Source of the DNA: CATOSP01 sp965216155
GTDB lineage: Bacteria > Chloroflexota > Dehalococcoidia > Lucifugimonadales > UBA3495
Direction: 5' to 3'
Assembly: GCA_965216155.1 (NCBI GenBank)
Contig: CBDCFD010000005.1
Coordinates: 744,001 to 808,000 of the forward strand
DNA length: 64,000 nucleotides
Shown here one piece after another: positions 45,735 to 53,556 of the stretch (positions are counted from its first letter, which is position 1; every line of letters starts with the position of its first letter). The position numbers and the translations under genes are program-made. Below the pieces are notes generated by a model that worked only from the letters and a program-made list of their open reading frames with translations, was not told where the DNA came from and made no database searches.

Positions 45735-45805
45735 CAGAAATGTCGATGTGACAGAACGTGCCCCAAGGGAAGTGTTCCCGGATTCCGGACCGAGGCCGGG
45801 TCTCA
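45735..45805. repeat. Dispersed repeat, copy A
   Basis: About 70 bases starting CAGAAATGTCGATGTGAC, followed by CGTGCCCCAA, TTCCCGGATTCCGG and CGAGGCCGG. They match the copy at 51521-51590 at most positions, in the same orientation. The preceding CATCCCGTC...CCAGGACCCAG is also partly shared. The 288-base gap between the binding protein gene and the small gene at 45810 holds no gene. Confidence 0.7.
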
Positions 45806-45809
45806 CGGT

Positions 45810-46166
45810 TCAGAAGGGTACGGGCTGGAGGGAGCGGGGGACCAGGCCGCGCTGCGCGGCTTTAGGGAGCAGGCTCCGCAGGACATCGTTGGCCTGGGGG
45901 AGTACCCGATCCTCGAGGCAACGCTTCAAGTAGTCGTGGAGAGCCAAGAGGCGCCGCGGGCGGAAGCCGCGGGCGGTCATCCGCTTGAAAAATACCTGGG
46001 TCCACTCCAGGAGGGACAAATGGGGACCGGGCTTGGAACCGGTGACGGCGTTGGTCATGTCATCGCAAAAGTCCAGGGCCAAGGGCCGGAGGCGGTACAC
46101 CTCGAGTTGGGCGGCATATTTTCGGCAGAGGGAGTCCACCTGAGTCCTGAGCTGGGAAAAAGTCAT
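45810..46166 (-). CDS. Small protein of an unnamed family (paralogue of 13286-13600)
   Basis: 118 residues, function not recognised. LRTQVDSLCRKYAAQLEVY and LRPLALDFCDDM at residues about 6-35 match the 13286 gene, and DYLKRCLEDR with VLRSLLPKAA fits its C-terminal part. The central segment (about 36-70) is longer than in the paralogue. AGAGGT precedes the ATG. An HTH-type gene, cut short, lies 12 bases upstream on the same strand. Both family members sit next to repeated sequences, which hints at a mobile or phage-like origin. Confidence 0.6.
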   Translation of the reverse strand: MTFSQLRTQVDSLCRKYAAQLEVYRLRPLALDFCDDMTNAVTGSKPGPHLSLLEWTQVFFKRMTARGFRPRRLLALHDYLKRCLEDRVLPQANDVLRSLLPKAAQRGLVPRSLQPVPF

Positions 46167-46178
46167 TGCTTTACCTCT

Positions 46179-46481
46179 TCAAGAAACTGTCTGAATAGGG
46201 GAGATGTGCTTAGCGGGAGCGACGTATGGACGCAGTGAAGTTTCGGAATTTTCTTGGGTCCTCTCGGAAACGCCGGTATCGCGGGCGGCCTGGGCAATGG
46301 AAGCCGAGAGTGCGACAACGGGCAATAGGGCCTGCCGGCGGGGAGTGGGACGGAGAATTTCGATTTCCCGGTCATTTCCGGACATATCCGGCCCTTCCAG
46401 ACCGGCGGGCCAGCCGGGGGCGGATTCCGGGGAGCGACGGGGAGGCTGGGAGCGGGTGGCCTTGTTAGCTTTTTTGGACAT
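46179..46481 (-). pseudogene. Truncated helix-turn-helix protein
   Basis: 100 residues. After a Lys/Arg/Pro-rich start (MSKKANKATRSQPPRR), ALLPVVALSASIAQAARDTGVSERT looks like the first two helices and turn of a small-terminase or transposase-type HTH, where a RRWL-like recognition helix should follow. At exactly that point the reading enters an inverted repeat (46208-46255) and becomes QENSETSLRPY, unrelated sequence. The gene seems to be a 5' remnant whose 3' half was replaced by repeat sequence. Confidence 0.5.
46208..46255. repeat. Left arm of an inverted repeat (partner 46602-46649)
   Basis: Read on the minus strand this is AAGAAAATTCCGAAACTTCA followed by CTGCGTCCATACGTCGCTCC. It matches the plus strand at 46602-46649 (AGAAAATTGCGAAACTCCAC and on) at about 41 of 46 positions. 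The arms point at each other around a 346-base spacer that contains the 5' part of the truncated HTH gene. Confidence 0.75.
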
Positions 46482-46764
46482 TCAACATCGCGTTGCCTCA
46501 GTGGCTGTCCTGAATTGGCCCGGCCCCTTATGGGGGTCTTACGGGTCGGACATATATTATAGTACAGAAGTTCTCATTACATGACAAGGGGAGTGCCGGG
46601 GAGAAAATTGCGAAACTCCACTGCCCCCATCCGTCGCTCCCGCGAAAGCGGGAATCCAGAGCTATCGTAGTGGATTCCCGCTTTCGCGGGAAAGACGAGT
46701 TGGCATTGAGTAGTCCGGGATGCGCCGGGCCTTAAACTGGGAAAAGAGAGATCGTATGATGGTG
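46482..46764. repeat. Right arm of inverted repeat and 21-bp REP-type hairpin
   Basis: Gene-free. 46602-46649 is the right arm of the inverted repeat. It runs into a hairpin whose 21-base arms are 46638-46658 (TCCCGCGAAAGCGGGAATCC and one more base) and 46671-46691, exact complements around a 12-base loop. The arms share their core with the palindrome at 12871-12897. The 46540-46570 part is AT-rich and may hold the promoter for the HTH gene. Confidence 0.75.
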
Positions 46765-47307
46765 TCAATCGAGGATTTGGTCCGATGGCACGCCGGGGCC
46801 AGCCATCTCGAACTCCGGGGAGTAGACGGCACGATGACGGGTTGGCAGCGCGGCGCTGCCGCGGAGTCCTAACGCCTGAAACTCCGGTCCGTCGCCATAA
46901 TTGCTGGTCAGGTTGTATTCCCGCGCAGGAACGAAACCGAAGCGGGAGTAGTACGCCGGCGCACCCAGCAGTACGATGCCTTCGTGACCGCCGGCGCGGC
47001 ACCGCCCAACTCCCTCGTTGATTAGGCGCGACCCAACGCCCTGACCCTGGCGCTTTGGGGTCACGCCTAGAGGTCCCATCGCCACCCATCGAGCACCGGC
47101 TATTCGAGGTTTCAGTGTTACTGGAGAAAAGAGAACGTGTCCCACTACCTCGCCGTCCACCACGGCAACCAGGGAAAGGACAACCCGCCCGGCGGCCCGT
47201 ATCATGTTAACCAGCCGTCCCTCTAGCGTTTGCCCGAAAGCGATGTCGTGGACGCGGGTCATGACGGGGTGATCGGATGGGGTTTCTTGCCGGATTGTCA
47301 GCGCCAA
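46765..47307 (-). CDS. GNAT family N-acetyltransferase
   Basis: 180-residue acetyltransferase of the YhbS-like group. Acetyl-CoA motif A is GVTPKRQGQGVGSRLINEGV (about 81-100), and YYSRFGFVPA in motif B follows an ILLGAPAYY-like strand typical of the group. TTG start. The substrate amine is unknown. Stands alone between a repeat region and typA. Confidence 0.9.
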   Translation of the reverse strand: MALTIRQETPSDHPVMTRVHDIAFGQTLEGRLVNMIRAAGRVVLSLVAVVDGEVVGHVLFSPVTLKPRIAGARWVAMGPLGVTPKRQGQGVGSRLINEGVGRCRAGGHEGIVLLGAPAYYSRFGFVPAREYNLTSNYGDGPEFQALGLRGSAALPTRHRAVYSPEFEMAGPGVPSDQILD

Positions 47308-47474
47308 CTTGCCAGCACCCGAGGGTATCGGCCCATGTGCAATAGTTGACCAAACAAATGCGTTTCGCTAGCGGCATACGTGGTTTACGGACGCGATCGG
47401 GCTGGGAGATGGTGACGGCGGAACGGTTACGGGACGTGCTAGTCCACGACTGGCACGTTGTACGCGGGTATCCC

Positions 47475-49313
47475 TTAGTCACGGGCGCGGACACCGTCGC
47501 GGCGTTTGCGCTTTCGGTCCAGCGCGGAGAGGTCCATCTTTCGCAGGCGCAGGTTCAGCGGGGTGACCTCTACGAGTTCGTCGTCGGCGATGAATTCCAG
47601 GGATTCTTCAAGGCTCATTTGTATGGTGGAGTTCAACCGTCTTGCGACGTCGGCCGTGGACGAGCGCATGTTGGTCAGCTTCTTTTCCTTGCAGACATTG
47701 ATCTCGATGTCTCCGTCGCGCCGGTGGGAGCCCACGATCATGCCTTCGTAGACCATGGCGCCCGGGTCAATAAACGTGTCGCCCCTGCCCTGGGCATTCA
47801 GCAACCCATAGGTGACGGCCACTCCACGCTCGGACGCCACCAGAGCGCCCCTGCGTTGGGACTTTATCTCTCCCTCCATCGGCTCGTAGGAGCAGAAGAT
47901 GCTGCTCTTCACGCCGTCACCCCTGGTGGTCCGGAGAAAGAAAGCGTTGAACCCGATCAGCCCGCGGGTGGGTATTTTGTACTCCATGCGGACGTAGCCG
48001 TTGTCATCGTAGCGCATATCCCGGAGCTGGGCCATGTGCGCCGAGAGGTATTCGGTCAAGACGCCAACGTACTCTTCGGCGGCGCTAATGTTCAGAATTT
48101 CGTAGGGCTCGTATGTCTTGCCGTCGATCACTTTGGTTACGGGAACGGGGCGGGAAACCTGAAACTCGAACTGTTCGCGGCGCATGGTCTCGACGAGGAT
48201 GGACAGATGGAGTTCACCCCGCCCGGCAACGACGAACAGGTCGGGGCTAGAGGTAGGCTCTACCCTCAAGCTGACGTTGGTACGCAACTCCCTCATCAAC
48301 CGGTCATGTAGGTTACGCGACGTGCAGTGGGCGCCTTCGCGGCCCATGAACGGGGAATTGCTGACGCCAAAAGTCATTCGCACCGTCGGTTCGTTTATGT
48401 CGATGGAGGGCAGCGCTTCCGGGCTGTCAGGAGAGGCTAGCGTGTCTCCGATCGACACGCCTTCAGGACCGGTAACGGCCACGATATCCCCGGCGGCAGC
48501 TTCGGACACTTCGACCCGCTCCATCCCCCGGAACACGAAGATGCGCTCCAAATTGTGGATGGAAGGCACGGAGTTAGGGGACAACAAAGCGACATCTTCC
48601 CGCAGCCTGAGAGTGCCGTTAGAAAGACGTCCAATGGCAACCTGCCCCAGATAGTTATCGTAGTCCAGCGCGGCAACAAGCATTTGGACCGGCGCTTTGG
48701 GGTCTCCGGTGGGGGGCGGGACTGATTTCAGGATTGCCTCAAAGAGGGGCTTCATGTCGAGTCCCTGCGCCTCCGGATCGGAGGTGGCGTAGCCGTCCCG
48801 TGCGGACGCATAAAGCACCGGGAAATCAAGCTGGTCGGCATTGGTAGCCAGTTCCAGGAACAGGTCCTGGACCATCTCGACCACCTCCGCGACCCGGGCC
48901 TCGGGGCGGTCGATTTTGTTGATCACAACCATAGGCGTAACGTTTTGTTGAAGGGCCTGGCGAAGCACGTAGGTGGTCTGGGGCATGGGGCCGTCAACGG
49001 CGTCCACCAACAGTAGGCAGCCGTCGGCCATGTTCATCACGCGCTCTACCTCGCCGCTGAAGTCGGCGTGGCCGGGCGTGTCGATGATGTTGATGCGGAC
49101 GCCCCCGTAGTAGATCGAGGCATTCTTGGCCAGGATGGTGATACCCCGCTCCCGTTCCAGAGGGTTGGTGTCCATGATTAAAGCGCCCACCTGTTGGTGG
49201 GCGCGGAAGACCTGACCCTGCTTCAACAGGGCGTCCACCAGGGTGGTCTTACCGTGGTCGACGTGGGCAATGATCGCCAGGTTTCGGATGGCGTTGTTCC
49301 GGTAGTCACTCAA
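47475..49313 (-). CDS. typA: Translational GTPase TypA/BipA
   Basis: 612-residue ribosome-associated GTPase. G1 AHVDHGKTT, switch region RERGITILAKNA, G3 DTPGHADF, G4 NKID and the following domain II, EF-G-like domain III/V and C-terminal domain (RGLIGFNAFFLRTTRGDG, TYGLLNAQGRGDTFIDPG) are complete, and the length matches the family. It binds 70S ribosomes and supports 50S assembly at low temperature or stress. Start is a TTG at 49313, the only one fitting NLAIIAHVDHG at the expected distance. Confidence 0.96.
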   Translation of the reverse strand: MSDYRNNAIRNLAIIAHVDHGKTTLVDALLKQGQVFRAHQQVGALIMDTNPLERERGITILAKNASIYYGGVRINIIDTPGHADFSGEVERVMNMADGCLLLVDAVDGPMPQTTYVLRQALQQNVTPMVVINKIDRPEARVAEVVEMVQDLFLELATNADQLDFPVLYASARDGYATSDPEAQGLDMKPLFEAILKSVPPPTGDPKAPVQMLVAALDYDNYLGQVAIGRLSNGTLRLREDVALLSPNSVPSIHNLERIFVFRGMERVEVSEAAAGDIVAVTGPEGVSIGDTLASPDSPEALPSIDINEPTVRMTFGVSNSPFMGREGAHCTSRNLHDRLMRELRTNVSLRVEPTSSPDLFVVAGRGELHLSILVETMRREQFEFQVSRPVPVTKVIDGKTYEPYEILNISAAEEYVGVLTEYLSAHMAQLRDMRYDDNGYVRMEYKIPTRGLIGFNAFFLRTTRGDGVKSSIFCSYEPMEGEIKSQRRGALVASERGVAVTYGLLNAQGRGDTFIDPGAMVYEGMIVGSHRRDGDIEINVCKEKKLTNMRSSTADVARRLNSTIQMSLEESLEFIADDELVEVTPLNLRLRKMDLSALDRKRKRRDGVRARD

Positions 49314-49510
49314 ATCTATTCACCCCACATTCCATGATACCACTCGCGCGGGACTATTGTTGGAATCCAGGAAATGCGGTTGCCACGGGATGCGTAAAGT
49401 GTTCGCAGAGAAAGGGCGCGGCAAATTGGCGGGCTGTTTGGGAAATGAGCCATATTCGGCAGGCAAGAGGCCGGAATTCAATAGCGGTAATTGGATAGTG
49501 GCCGACGAAG

Positions 49511-50242
49511 TTACAGCGGTAGTCCCTTTTCCGCTTCCCTGAGACGCCGGCGTCTCTCTTTGACGTCGGGGAGCACCTGGGACACCAGTCTCCAATAGTC
49601 CGGCGAGTGGTTCAGGACCTTGAGGTGGGCCAACTCGTGAACGACGATGTAGTCGATAAGCGAAGGGTCAAGCATCATGACACGCCAACTAAACCGCAGG
49701 GTGCCGCCGGGGGAACAGCTTCCCCAGAAGCTACGCTGCGCGCCGATGAGGATGCGCGGTTGGTCCTTTACCTGAAATGAGGCCCGCCAGCGTTCAACAC
49801 ATGCCGGCAGGCGTTCGGAGGCGCGGTCCCAGTACCATTTGGCGATAGCATCGTGGATTGGCCCGTCCTGTTCATTGCCCACGAGGCCGGAAGGCGTTGA
49901 GACCAGGAACCTCCCCCGGCGGAAGCGCAGGGTTGCGGCGGGTACTTTGGCGGGCCGTATGGTCAGCGGAGTTTCGCGGCCAAGATAGGGGATCAAATCT
50001 CCGTTGGAGAACCGGCATGGACCCAATTGCGGCTTCGGCTCGGAAAGCCGGGCGACTATCCAGGCCGCCCGCCGGCGAACGATATCCCTCACATCCACGT
50101 CCGACAGGGTAGATGGGGCTGCTACGCGGACCTCGCCGTCTTTGACGGTGATCTGGACAGTCTTCGTCCGGCGGCTGCTCCGCCGGACTTCAAACTCGAT
50201 GGTAGTATCGCCGAACCTTAGTTTCCCGCGCGAGTAGGTCAC
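49511..50242 (-). CDS. YgjP-like (M48-type) metallopeptidase
   Basis: 243-residue protein of the YgjP/WLM-like family. The N-terminal half is a beta domain with VRRSSRRTKTVQITVKDGEV; the C-terminal half has the zinc site VVHELAHLKVLNHSPDYW (HExxH with a distal His), preceded by QRSFWGSCSPGGTLRFSWR, a family hallmark. Proteolytic activity has rarely been shown for this family, so the role is open. GTG start at 50242. Confidence 0.9.
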   Translation of the reverse strand: MTYSRGKLRFGDTTIEFEVRRSSRRTKTVQITVKDGEVRVAAPSTLSDVDVRDIVRRRAAWIVARLSEPKPQLGPCRFSNGDLIPYLGRETPLTIRPAKVPAATLRFRRGRFLVSTPSGLVGNEQDGPIHDAIAKWYWDRASERLPACVERWRASFQVKDQPRILIGAQRSFWGSCSPGGTLRFSWRVMMLDPSLIDYIVVHELAHLKVLNHSPDYWRLVSQVLPDVKERRRRLREAEKGLPL

Positions 50243-50425
50243 AACGCAATGTCCGTGCGGGCCAAAACGCCCGGAATTGGATTATTCGCTCGTGTGCGAT
50301 GAACAAATGGTGTCCCTCTAGTGCAAACGCTAAATTGAGGCGGCCGGCCTTTCAATCTAGCATACCTGGCCATGCATACCTGGCAAAGTCACGTTGGCAT
50401 GGGGAGCGGCAATTTACCCGGCAAT

Positions 50426-51361
50426 TTACAATGTGCCCACCAGATTGGCCAATAGACTCTCGGTCCTCGATAGAGATGCTTCCTGGTCTTCTCCCACCGG
50501 GAATGGTGCGGCGAGAAAGTCGGTCGTTCCCGCGTCGGCAAAGGCGCGGAGGCGGCTCGCAACCTCTTCTTCGGCGCCAATGACGGCGATATCCGCCGGG
50601 CCGTCCACGGACTCTATGTTGAGCATACGGCGGTAGTTGACCAAATTGCCGTACCGTTCAAAAAGGTTTCCTGCTTGTTCGTAGGCGGCTGTCTTATCGC
50701 CGGTCACCGCCACGGGCAACCCCACGCAGACTCGCGGGCTGGGACGCCCGGCTCGTTCGGCGGCGCGGTCCAGGCGCGGGACAATGTGGTCTCCGATGGT
50801 ACGGAGTCCGCACATCCAGGTAATGGAGCCGTCGGAAAGCTCCCCTGCGACCCGCAGCATCGCAGGAGCCAGGGCCGATATGAGGACCGGGAAGGGGGCC
50901 GACTCCGGCATTTCCAGCCGGGCCTCGACCCGGTACATCTCACCATCGTAGCTGGCGGCGCCCTCCGCGATGAGCTGGTTCAGTACCGACAGATACTCCC
51001 GGACGTGACGGGCAGGACGCTCGTAAGAAAGGCCCCAGGAACCCTCCACTGCCGGTTGATGCGACGGGCCGATCACGAGAGACAGGCGGCCCCTGGAAGC
51101 GGCCTGGACTGTCATGGCTTGTTGGGCCATCGCGGTAGGGTGCCGGGGGTACGTTGGGACGACTGCGGTACCCAGTTCGATGCGGCTTGTATGGACGCCG
51201 GCCAGCGCCAACGCGGTCAGCGCGTCAAATCCCCGGCCAGAGAGGTGGGGGGTCCAAAACCCGTCGAACCCATCGTTTTCGGCCCTGACCACCTGCTGGA
51301 TTACGTCGTCAATGGTCCTCAACTGACCGGGCACACTGCCGGGGAAGAGTCCTATGCGCAT
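50426..51361 (-). CDS. LLM class F420/flavin-dependent oxidoreductase
   Basis: 311-residue luciferase-like monooxygenase fold. GFDGFWTPHLSGRGFDALTALALA (about 31-54), TAVVPTYPRHPTAMAQQAMTV (about 66-86) and the RLSLVIGPSHQPAV strand fit F420-dependent members (glucose-6-phosphate dehydrogenase or mer-like subgroups). Along with the Ddn-type enzyme at 28420 it suggests F420 use. GGAGGC precedes ATG 51361; the frame extends to 51412 without reason. Confidence 0.9.
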   Translation of the reverse strand: MRIGLFPGSVPGQLRTIDDVIQQVVRAENDGFDGFWTPHLSGRGFDALTALALAGVHTSRIELGTAVVPTYPRHPTAMAQQAMTVQAASRGRLSLVIGPSHQPAVEGSWGLSYERPARHVREYLSVLNQLIAEGAASYDGEMYRVEARLEMPESAPFPVLISALAPAMLRVAGELSDGSITWMCGLRTIGDHIVPRLDRAAERAGRPSPRVCVGLPVAVTGDKTAAYEQAGNLFERYGNLVNYRRMLNIESVDGPADIAVIGAEEEVASRLRAFADAGTTDFLAAPFPVGEDQEASLSRTESLLANLVGTL

Positions 51362-51801
51362 TGGATGCCTCCACAGGGAAACGAGTGGTCTAACTTTACC
51401 ATTTTGGCTCAACGGGGCGAAGTGAGGGTTGAGAGGACCCCAGGGTCATCCGATTACCGCCCAGAATCGGTCATCCCGTCCCAGAACCAGTTACCCGCCT
51501 TCCGAGCGAAAGTTGGGACACAGATATGTCGATGGGACGGATCGTGCCCCAGAGGAAGAATTCCGGGATTCCGGCTCGAGGCCGGAAATGGGTGCGTGAG
51601 ACCGGAGCGAACGCCTGAGCGGCCCTGACAATTGAAAGACTTTGCCGGAGAACACGACTGGCGATTTTTATTTGTGCTTGCGGACGATTTTGGATACATT
51701 AGGAGTGGTTTGGGACAGGCGCGGGCCGACTACAAGATGGGCCATCATTTACGGACCCTTGACGGACCCGTAGTAACGCCGAAGCCCAAGGAGGAAACCA
51801 G
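51362..51801. repeat. Gene-free interval holding dispersed repeat copy B
   Basis: 51521-51590 (CAGATATGTCGATGGGACGG, then CGTGCCCCAG, CCGGGATTCCGG, CGAGGCCGG) repeats 45735-45805. The upstream part 51471-51520 contains CATCCCGTCCCAGAACCAG, a relative of the same family. The rest should carry the promoters of the divergent LLM and MetE-like genes; no clear riboswitch is seen before 51802. Confidence 0.65.
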
Positions 51802-52965
51802 ATGGCGGACACGCCCTTGTTCCCGGTTACTGTGGTCGGGAGTTGGCCTCGCTCCACCGAGTTGGTGCGGGCTTTACGCCGGAAAGAAGCCGGGGAAATG
51901 ACACTGGCCGAGTTCAACTCCGTGGCTGACGGTGAGGTATTGGCCTGTATAAAATCCCAGGAAGAAGCGGGAGTCGACATCATAAGCGATGGAGAACAGC
52001 GACGGGACAACTTCTACTCCTTTGCCGTCGACAAACTGACCGGAATGCAACTCATGAAGGTCTCGGAGTTGTTGGACTACTCCCGGGACCGGGCCCGAAT
52101 GGAAGAAGTCCTTCGAGCGCTGGACGTGCCTTCCTTTGCCATAAAGAGTCCCATCGTGGTCGAACGAATCGGCAAGCGACAAGGTCTGGCGTTGGACGAA
52201 TTGGCGTTCATGCGGGAACACACCGACCGGCAGATCAAAATTCCCCTGCCCGGACCATATATGCTCACGCGCTCCAGTTGGTTCGAGGGGCTGTCCGACC
52301 GGGTGTACCCCGATCCCGAAGACCTGGCCAAGGACGTCGTGGCGATCCTACGAGAAGAGATAATTGCCCTCCGCGACCAGGGATGCGATTTCGTTCAGTT
52401 GGACGAGCCGATCTTGAGCCAGGTGGTATTCGGCGAGGAGAGCACCGAAACCTTCATGTGCGCCGCTCTGCCCAACCGCCGCGACCCCTCGGACGAGTTG
52501 GAGATGGCGGTGCGGTTGATGAATCAGACCACCGAGGGCATCACCGGGATCAAGACCGGAGTCCATGTCTGCCGGGGTAACTGGAGCCGCAAGGAGGAGG
52601 TCTTGCTCACGGGCAATTACGGTCCCATGCTCCCCTATCTGACGCAGATGAATATCGACCAATTGGTGCTGGAGTGCGCCACGCCCCGCGCCGGTGAGAT
52701 GGAGGTATTCAAGGAATACAGCAACGAGAAGGAGATCGGCCTGGGTGTCGTAAACCCCCGCACCGATGACATCGAACCGGCGGAGCAGATCGTCGAGCGT
52801 GTCAAGGAGCTGCTGCAATACTTCGACCCCGACAAGATATACCTCAACCCGGACTGCGGCTTCGGAACCTTCGCGGAACGGAACGTCAACACCCACGAAA
52901 TGGCCACCAAGAAGATGAGAGTAATCGCCGAAGCGGCGGCCAAGCTGAGGGCGGAGTACCGGTAG
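51802..52965 (+). CDS. MetE-like (cobalamin-independent methionine synthase C-terminal) protein
   Basis: 387-residue TIM barrel equal to the catalytic C-terminal half of MetE. VTVVGSWPRSTELVRALR opens it. The zinc-type ligands can be seen as His and Cys in GVHVCRGN and Cys in LNPDCGFGTF, with a Glu in VLECATPR between. Short stand-alone forms occur in archaea and many environmental bacteria and may use other methyl donors or other thiol acceptors. AAGGAGG before ATG. The OsmC and rhodanese genes follow on the same strand, a sulfur-related set. Confidence 0.88.
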   Translation: MADTPLFPVTVVGSWPRSTELVRALRRKEAGEMTLAEFNSVADGEVLACIKSQEEAGVDIISDGEQRRDNFYSFAVDKLTGMQLMKVSELLDYSRDRARMEEVLRALDVPSFAIKSPIVVERIGKRQGLALDELAFMREHTDRQIKIPLPGPYMLTRSSWFEGLSDRVYPDPEDLAKDVVAILREEIIALRDQGCDFVQLDEPILSQVVFGEESTETFMCAALPNRRDPSDELEMAVRLMNQTTEGITGIKTGVHVCRGNWSRKEEVLLTGNYGPMLPYLTQMNIDQLVLECATPRAGEMEVFKEYSNEKEIGLGVVNPRTDDIEPAEQIVERVKELLQYFDPDKIYLNPDCGFGTFAERNVNTHEMATKKMRVIAEAAAKLRAEYR

Positions 52966-53022
52966 TCCCGGAGTCTCCATACTTCCACTAAGCAAGCACC
53001 AATCAACAAAGAGGAGCAGGAC

Positions 53023-53556
53023 ATGACACAAGAAGGAAACCTCAACGGGCTGCCCCGGGAAAAACTCGCCGAGGTCCTCGATTCCTTTCGGGACCCGGAC
53101 GTTTTCAACGCAGTAACCGGTCCCTGGAAGTCGCGGGTAGTCTGGCAGGACGGCATGCGGGCCCGCGCCTACATGCGGAACCACCAGGTGGACATGGACG
53201 AACCCGGAGACCTGACGGCGACCGACGTAGCCGCCAGCGCCCACGAGCAGTTGCTGTCGGCCATAGGCAGTTGCATGACCGTCGGCTTCGTGGTCAATGC
53301 CACCAAACAAGGGGTTCGCATCCACGATCTGGAAGTGGCCGTAGAGGGGTATTTCGACAACATCCGCAAGTGGGCCGGGGTCGAGGACGAAGGAAACCCC
53401 GGATACGGCAAGATCACCGCCAAATGCTTCGTGCGGGCGGACGCCGATGAAGACACCTTGAAGGAGATCTGGCGCTTGGCGGTGGAAGGCTCTCCGGTCA
53501 CGCAGTCGGTGGCCAACCCCACCTCGGTCGTGACCGAATTTGAAATGGTGGGCTAA
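53023..53556 (+). CDS. OsmC family protein
   Basis: 177-residue OsmC/Ohr-fold protein. The first reactive Cys lies in LLSAIGSCMTVGFVVNATKQG (about 77-97). The second, normally in a CPVxN/CPVSR motif, is Ser here (EGSPVTQSVAN), so the peroxidatic pair is incomplete and a peroxidase role is doubtful. AGAGGAGC before ATG. Its TAA shares one base with the ATG of the rhodanese gene, so the two are translationally coupled. Confidence 0.85.
   Translation: MTQEGNLNGLPREKLAEVLDSFRDPDVFNAVTGPWKSRVVWQDGMRARAYMRNHQVDMDEPGDLTATDVAASAHEQLLSAIGSCMTVGFVVNATKQGVRIHDLEVAVEGYFDNIRKWAGVEDEGNPGYGKITAKCFVRADADEDTLKEIWRLAVEGSPVTQSVANPTSVVTEFEMVG

Noticed and set aside
47346..48311. Plus-strand frame of 321 codons opposite typA
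   Set aside because: Antisense to highly conserved typA coding sequence, and no recognisable domain.
51700..51801. SAM or cobalamin riboswitch before the MetE-like gene
   Set aside because: No P1-closing pairs or known conserved cores could be seen in the 440-base gap; only the dispersed repeat is evident.
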